From positions 37,711,869 to 37,775,868 of the forward strand of contig NC_046683.1 in assembly GCF_009870125.1 (NCBI RefSeq): DNA of 64,000 bases. The letters are read 5' to 3'. The notes under the pieces were generated by a model, which was given only the letters and a program-made list of their open reading frames with translations, was not told the origin of the DNA and made no database searches. The position numbers and the translations under genes were made by a program. Below, in pieces: positions 58,900 to 64,000 of this stretch (position 1 is its first letter; the number at the start of each line of letters is the position of its first letter). The stretch comes from Drosophila pseudoobscura (lineage: Eukaryota; Arthropoda; Insecta; Diptera; Drosophilidae).

Positions 58900-59637
58900 A
58901 TGGATTTAGTGCCAGAAAACTCCTCCAGTGGTCCGTCGAATAGATATATTTGTTTTTTATTGTTTATAATATATAATATTATTACACAATGCAGCAAACA
59001 AGAGAACAACAGCAGGCGGCAGGGTGAAATGGAGTGCCGCGCTTGAGAAGCTGCTGATTGACCTATGGCAGGAGAAAATTGAAGATTTGCGCGGACCACG
59101 CAAAAATTCACATGTGTACATGGAGATGGCCGAGTCCATGAAGGAGGCTGGGATTGAGCTTGGATGGGGCGAGATAAGGACAAAGCTCGAGAACATGACC
59201 AAAAAATACAGGTAAATATTATTGACTCTGCCAAATAAAAGATTGTGAAACCTACTATTTTTTTATACTTTGCAGGATTGAAACATGGATAAACAACATG
59301 GAGCAGAGCACATTGGACAACGACAGTAAGTTTTATTAATTTATTGCTAAAAAAATATATTTCATTTAAGGTGTTCATTGCAGATCCTGATGAGTACTTT
59401 TCGGATATTATTGAGATGGACCTGGACGGATCTTGTAGCTCCAGCACCTTGTCTGGGCCTCCGCCAAAGAAAAAGAAAAAGACCGACATTTCGTTGCTGG
59501 CAGAGATCGCCCAGGAGCGTCTCGAACAACAAAAGGGCCACCACGTTAGGCAGGATAAGATGGTGCAGGACTTCATCAGCACCCAAACAAAATTCCAGAA
59601 CGACTTATTAGAAGTTTTAAAAAATAAAAATAAATGA
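58900..59637 (+). CDS. PIF/Harbinger-associated Myb/SANT-like protein (accessory gene)
   Basis: Exons 59023-59211, 59276-59325 and 59384-59637 join by GT-AG sites. A probable first exon, 58900-58943 (MDLVPENSSSGPSNR), fits in phase, giving 178 residues. Residues about 16-80 (VKWSAALEKLLIDLWQ ... LGWGEIRTKLENMTKKYR) form a Myb/SANT or MADF-like trihelix. The C-terminal half holds a PPKKKKKTD nuclear signal and a helical tail. In PIF/Harbinger transposons such a protein escorts the transposase to the nucleus and the DNA ends. The predicted first donor reads AT (58944-58945) instead of GT, so normal splicing of exon 1 looks lost. The stop lies 4 bp from the stop of the convergent transposase gene. 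Confidence 0.75.
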
Positions 59638-59641
59638 GTTT

Positions 59642-60993
59642 TTAATTTTCATTACGGTCTACACAATATTTTGCGATTGCAGATCGTATCTGTTCTGCTG
59701 ACTGATTAAAGTCAGCAGAACTGTTGCTGGTATCGGGCTGTTCGCGCTGCTCATTTGTTGCAAGCTCCCAATTTTCATTAATCGCGCTGTTGTGCATATT
59801 TAATATATTGTGTAAAATACAACAGCTCATTATTATGGCGCTATTATTTTTGTGGTGGCTATCAAGACCTTTTCCGATTATTCGAAATCTGGCTTTTAAA
59901 TGCCCAAATGCATTTTCCACCACTCGCCTAGCTTTGGAAAGGTTGTAGTTAAACGTGCGCTGTTCCAAAGAGGCGACTGTGGAAAACGGGTAAGGTTTCA
60001 TCAGCTTTTTAGAAAACCTAAATGCCGAGTCCCCGATAAGCATTACAGGGACGTTTACTCCGCTTATTTCCTTGGCTTTCTCTTGGAGTAATGCCGATGC
60101 TTCGATATGTTTTGCAAGGCTTGACTTCTGGTATATCATCGAGTCATTGCACCTTCCTGCAGAGCCGATATTTACATATGTAAATCTGTATCTAAAAAGA
60201 ATCGGATTTAAATAATTTAGGACATTAAACCAACTTGCTAAATACATATTTTTGTGCAAGATATTTGCATACCTATAATCCAATAAAAGTTTAAAAACCA
60301 ATTTATATGTAAACATATTGCTGAAGTTCTTTTTGATTTCCTACCAATTGCACCTAGGCACTGAGGAAACCCAATTGCCTCGAGTCCCTTTACGCACTCA
60401 TCAATTTTGTCGGAAGTTAGGTAATGGGGCCACATGTACTCCTTCGAAAACTCGTTGATAAGTGTTCTGCAAAACTCGTGCAGGATATTACACACACTGT
60501 ATGGAGCTACACCGAAAAGCCTGCCAACTGTTCGGTACTCAGAGGACGAGCCCAAAGTGTATAGCGCAATGGCGATGCGCTTTTCCAAAGGAATTGCAGC
60601 TCGGCAGTTGGTGTCCTTCTTTCGCAGCACTTCAAGCCGATTCACTAAAATATCAAAGCAGGGCCTCTCCATTCGGAAACTCTCCTTGAAAAACGCCTCG
60701 TTGTTTTCTGGTAAGTCTTGCTCCCAAAATGTCCCGAACCGCTTCTAAAAACATAAAAAATGGCCTTGTACGTTAAACTATGGTTGAAGTTAGTAGAAGT
60801 ACTCACACGACCATAATCTTCCTGGCCTTTGTGTTTTTATGGCAGTTACCCAGTCAAGCATCTCATCCTCGCCAATTTTAAAGTCATCGTCGTCATCATC
60901 ATTATTCATTGACAGCAACATTATTAGTTGGTGCAAGAAAATATTTTGCTGTTGAACCACAGCCGAAATAATTGCTATATCTTCATCATCCAT
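59642..60993 (-). pseudogene. PIF/Harbinger transposase (HARBI1-like), damaged
   Basis: Pieces on the minus strand: 60993-60807 (MDDEDIAIISAVV ... QRPGRLW), 60744 to about 60340 (KRFGTFWEQDLPENNEAF ... GFPQCLGAI), about 60315-60280 (FKLLLDYR), and 60191-59642 (YRFTYVNIGSAGRCNDS to stop). The second Asp (LIGDSAF) and the Glu (VVENAFGHLKARFR) of the DDE_Tnp_4 domain are present. The segment that should follow LGAI, with the first catalytic Asp (AIDG motif), is missing by about 50-60 bp, with loss of frame. The first exon junction also does not join in frame at its GTGAGT donor. The 60279-60192 intron (GTATGC ... TTTTTAG) is canonical. It is probably an inactive element; domestication as a DPLG-type host gene is less likely given the frame breaks. 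Confidence 0.75.
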
Positions 60994-61331
60994 TATAAGA
61001 ACCAAGAATTAATATGTCTTCCGCGCAAATTGAATGAACTTGTTATTGGCATCAGCTGTTTTTGACGGATGGTCGATGGTGGCAGTGTGAATCGGAGTTT
61101 CACATCTGTCAAAATATCCCACCATTCCCCCGGGATGGGCTCAGTGTGCAGAGCCCAGAGGAGGGTTTTTACTCTCAAACTATACATCGATGGTTGAAAT
61201 TTATCGCAGAAAACCATCTACACTATCGATATTATCAATAGTATCATCGATGTTCTTGCATTCCATTTCGTTTCATATTTTACGGAGAATTTCATTACAA
61301 ATTGAAATTGCATCAACAAAATAGTAAAATT
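60994..61331. promoter_or_regulatory. IntS4: Divergent intergenic region: IntS4 promoter with DRE
   Basis: A perfect TATCGATA (DRE) is at 61224-61231, with further ATCGATG words at 61188 and 61246. DRE/DREF promoters are typical of fly housekeeping genes and suit IntS4. The Harbinger-type transposase starts only about 230 bp away on the other strand. I found no terminal inverted repeat here that pairs with 58600-58900. Confidence 0.6.
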
Positions 61332-64000
61332 ATGGCACTGGCCTTCAAAAAGGCTCACGGGTCCTTAGTTGAGACCATTGATGGAGCGCCGCCACTCAAG
61401 AAACTACGCCTTCAAACTGTGGCCGCCAAAGCAAAGCCAGTGGAAAGAAAACTGCAGGTGCTGGCACAGCTCGATCCCTATTTGGGAGCAGCTACTGCAG
61501 TAGCAGGCGCCTGTGGAGTTGGTGGAGCAACGACAACGCCGGCAGCTGTACCCCCAGCTGCACCCCTGCCAATAAGTAATACAGGGGCTACAGCAACGAG
61601 TGCAACCGCTACCATTAGCCCAAGCAGTACCAAGGAGCTACTGGAAGTGCTTGTCAAGATCACGGATGAGATCTGCTACGAAGATGTGGATATGGTCGAG
61701 CTGAAAGAGGCCTCTGCGAAAATATATCAATTGTTCCAGCTGCAGGACCGTGATAGCGACACTTCGGTGCGGGTCAAGTTGCTGGAGCTGCTCTCCGGCC
61801 TAGGTTGTGAGTGCACCACGGAGGCGGGCGTCATTCTAATCATAGACCACCTAATCTACTTACTACGCAAGGAGACCTCACAAAAGGTTCTGGCTCAGGG
61901 AATGATGTGTCTCTACCGGATCGGTGATCGCCGGCGTCACCTTGTCCCGATGGCCTACAACACACAAGTTGCTCATCTGGCCAAGGAGGCACTGCGTTCT
62001 GGCTCCACACACACGCAGAAAAACGCAATGCTGGTGATTGGCCGGTTCGCAACGCGAATGGAGGGCGAGCGCCACTACGCGTGGAAATTGGCCTTCTACA
62101 TAGACTCGCAGGATTCAGGGGTGCGAGCGCAGGCTCTGCATGCTCTGCTAACACTGGGCGAGCGGGGATCCAACCTGCCGGCGGTGCTCTACAAGCGGGC
62201 CGTAGATGCAATGAAAGACGACTACGAGTGCGTGCGAAAGGAAGCCCTGCGACTGGTGTACATGCTGGGCAACCGTCATCCCGACTTCATTATTGCCTCG
62301 GAGCGCCAGCAGGAAGACATCCGAATGATTGATGCCGCGTTCAGCAAAGTGTGCGAAGCACTGTGTGATCTCTCGCTGCAGATTCGTGTCTTGGCTGCCG
62401 AGCTTTTGGGCGGTATGACCCACGTCAGTCGAGAGTTTCTCCATCAGACGCTTGACAAGAAGTTAATGAGCAATTTGCGCAGAAAGCGCACGGCCCACGA
62501 GCGCGGGGCGCGTTTGGTGGCCAGCGGCGAGTGGTCGTCGGGCAAGCGGTGGGCGGACGATGCTCCACAGGAGCACCTAGATGCCAGGAGCATATCGATT
62601 ATCGCCAGTGGGGCCTGCGGGGCCCTTATCCACGGTCTAGAGGATGAGTTTTTGGAGGTGAGAACGGCTGCTGTCACCTCCATGTGCAAGCTGGCACTGT
62701 CGCGGCCGGACTTTGCTCTGACCAGCCTGGACTTCCTGGTGGACATGTTCAACGACGAGATTGAGGATGTCCGGCTGAAGGCCATATACAGTCTGACAGC
62801 CATCGCTCGACATATAGTTCTGCGGGAGGATCAGCTGGAGACCATGCTGAGCTCGCTGGAAGACTACTCGGTGGACGTGAGGGAAGGCCTGCATCTGATG
62901 CTGGGCGCATGCCGGGTCTCGACACAAACGTGCCTGCTGATGGTGGTCCAAAAGCTGCTCGATGTGTTGGCCAAGTATCCGCAAGATCGTCATTCCACCT
63001 ACGCCTGCATGCGGAAGATTGGACAGAAGCATCCGCACCTTGTCATGGCTGTGGCCGTTCACCTTCTCTACGTGCATCCGTTCTTCGAGACCCCCGAGCG
63101 GGATGTGGAGGATCCCACCTACCTCTGCGTACTTATTCTTGTCTTCAATGCAGCCGAGCATCTGATGCCAATCATCAGCCTCCTGCCGACGGCCACACAC
63201 CGCCACTATGCGTATTTAAGGGACAGCATGCCAAAACTGGTCCCCCAGCTGCCCATCGAGGGTGCTTCCTCCTCGTGCACAAAACATCGGATCGATGATG
63301 CGGTCAAGAAGGCTGGAAGCTCCGCTGGATACCTCAAAATGATTCTCAGCCACATCGACGAGATCGTGACCATGCCCGACGGTCGCGTGGAATTACTTAA
63401 AACCGCCCAGTCCAATCTTCAAGTAAGTTAAGCTATGAATCCTTGAATGAAACCGAAACCATTAGAATATGTTCATTCTCTGCGTATTCTCTCCAGCGCC
63501 TTGGGGACATCGACTCGGGACTGTATGGGACGTCAAACTTTCTGGAAACTTTCCTGTCCGCTCAGATTCAAATTGAGCAGATGCAGCGTTGCGCTAGAGC
63601 GCACAGAAGTCGTGTCCCACTGAAGGAATCGCTGGCCGCCCTCGTCACCAAGTGTCTCAAGCTGCAGCACACGTTTTCGGGTCTTAGCTACTGGGACATT
63701 CTACAGGTAAAGCAGTTGCGGCTGCGTGCCAGTGCCCTGCATCTGGTCCTTGTGGTGAAGGATCGCTCGCAAAGCGCCCTTGGTCCCTGCCAGATGCTGC
63801 TCCAGACTGCAGGGGACATCAGTGAGTACATAAAGGCCAACACGAAGGATGAAGAGCAGCCGCTGCTCCCAATCCCAACCATTGTGGCTATCGGGGGAGA
63901 GGAAGAGAAGTCCATAAAATCATCGGCCAACAACGTCCAGCCGGATAGTTTCACACGTCAGCTACTGTCCAAACTAGACGCTATCACGGATCCCAAGCCA
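61332..64000 (+). CDS. IntS4: Integrator complex subunit 4 (5' part, continues past window)
   Basis: Exon 1 is 61332-63422, a GT-AG intron spans 63423-63496, and exon 2 runs from 63497 in frame to the window end: 865 residues so far. I start at MALAFKKAHGS because it aligns with the IntS4 N-terminus (MA..LKK ... KKLRL). An in-frame ATG 30 bp upstream (61302) is less likely. After an Ala/Thr/Pro-rich insert (about 55-105) come helical HEAT-type repeats, for example VRVKLLELLSGLG, VRAQALHALLTLG, VRKEALRLVYMLG, VRTAAVTSMCKLA, VRLKAIYSLTAIA and VREGLHLMLGACR. IntS4 is the scaffold that binds IntS9-IntS11, the endonuclease of the Integrator complex that cleaves snRNA 3' ends and attenuates mRNA transcription in the nucleus. 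The gene looks intact; the C-terminus lies outside. Confidence 0.95.

Noticed and set aside
1..64000. CRISPR arrays, operons, ribosome binding sites, tRNA or rRNA genes
   Set aside because: None is seen. The window is animal nuclear DNA; short regular arrays here are microsatellites without unique spacers, and no A-box/B-box pair of a tRNA was recognised by eye.

Overview
The window is Drosophila DNA, most likely the X chromosome (Muller element A) of an obscura-group species. Four genes are recognisable Drosophila orthologues (toothrin, BthD, Neuroglian, IntS4). Introns are canonical GT-AG and short inside housekeeping genes. The non-coding DNA is full of simple repeats and of the palindromic word ACATATGTAYGTAC, which I associate with obscura-group genomes. 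The species call is inference, not a search result.

Layout. 1-1010: a membrane fatty acid hydroxylase-family gene (+). 1810-3195: toothrin (+), a d4-family protein with only the N-terminal domain. 4445-5085: BthD (-), a selenoprotein H-type gene with an in-frame UGA and a 3' UTR hairpin that fits a SECIS element; it is tail-to-tail with toothrin. 5086-17756: gene-poor DNA with a DRE plus GGTATATTT promoter-like cluster near 6230-6280. 17757-22000: a large low-complexity gene (-) that I cannot name. 23838-54222: Neuroglian (+), with a 17 kb second intron and two alternative last exons that both encode the FIGQY ankyrin-binding motif. 54300-61000: a transposon graveyard. 61332-64000: IntS4 (+), cut by the window end.

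Mobile DNA. Neuroglian intron 2 carries a nearly pristine Tc1-type transposon: 203 bp inverted repeats with two mismatches by eye, TA target duplication, and a 341-residue DD34E transposase frame. Intron 1 has a 755 bp relic of another Tc1 family. Downstream of Neuroglian are a decayed jockey-type non-LTR element, a truncated Tc1 end with a 21 bp direct repeat, and a PIF/Harbinger-type pair (Myb-like gene + and transposase gene -) just upstream of IntS4, with lesions in both genes. At least four copies of a further dispersed repeat lie in Neuroglian intron 2.

The genes are not an operon or pathway. They are independent eukaryotic transcription units: an ER membrane enzyme, a chromatin-type factor, a selenoprotein, a cell-adhesion molecule and an snRNA-processing subunit. 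The most checkable points are the UGA/SECIS pair in BthD, the U-rich tracts and a possible extra mini-exon before the neuronal exon of Neuroglian, the apparently intact Tc1 element, and the damaged Harbinger gene pair at the IntS4 promoter.
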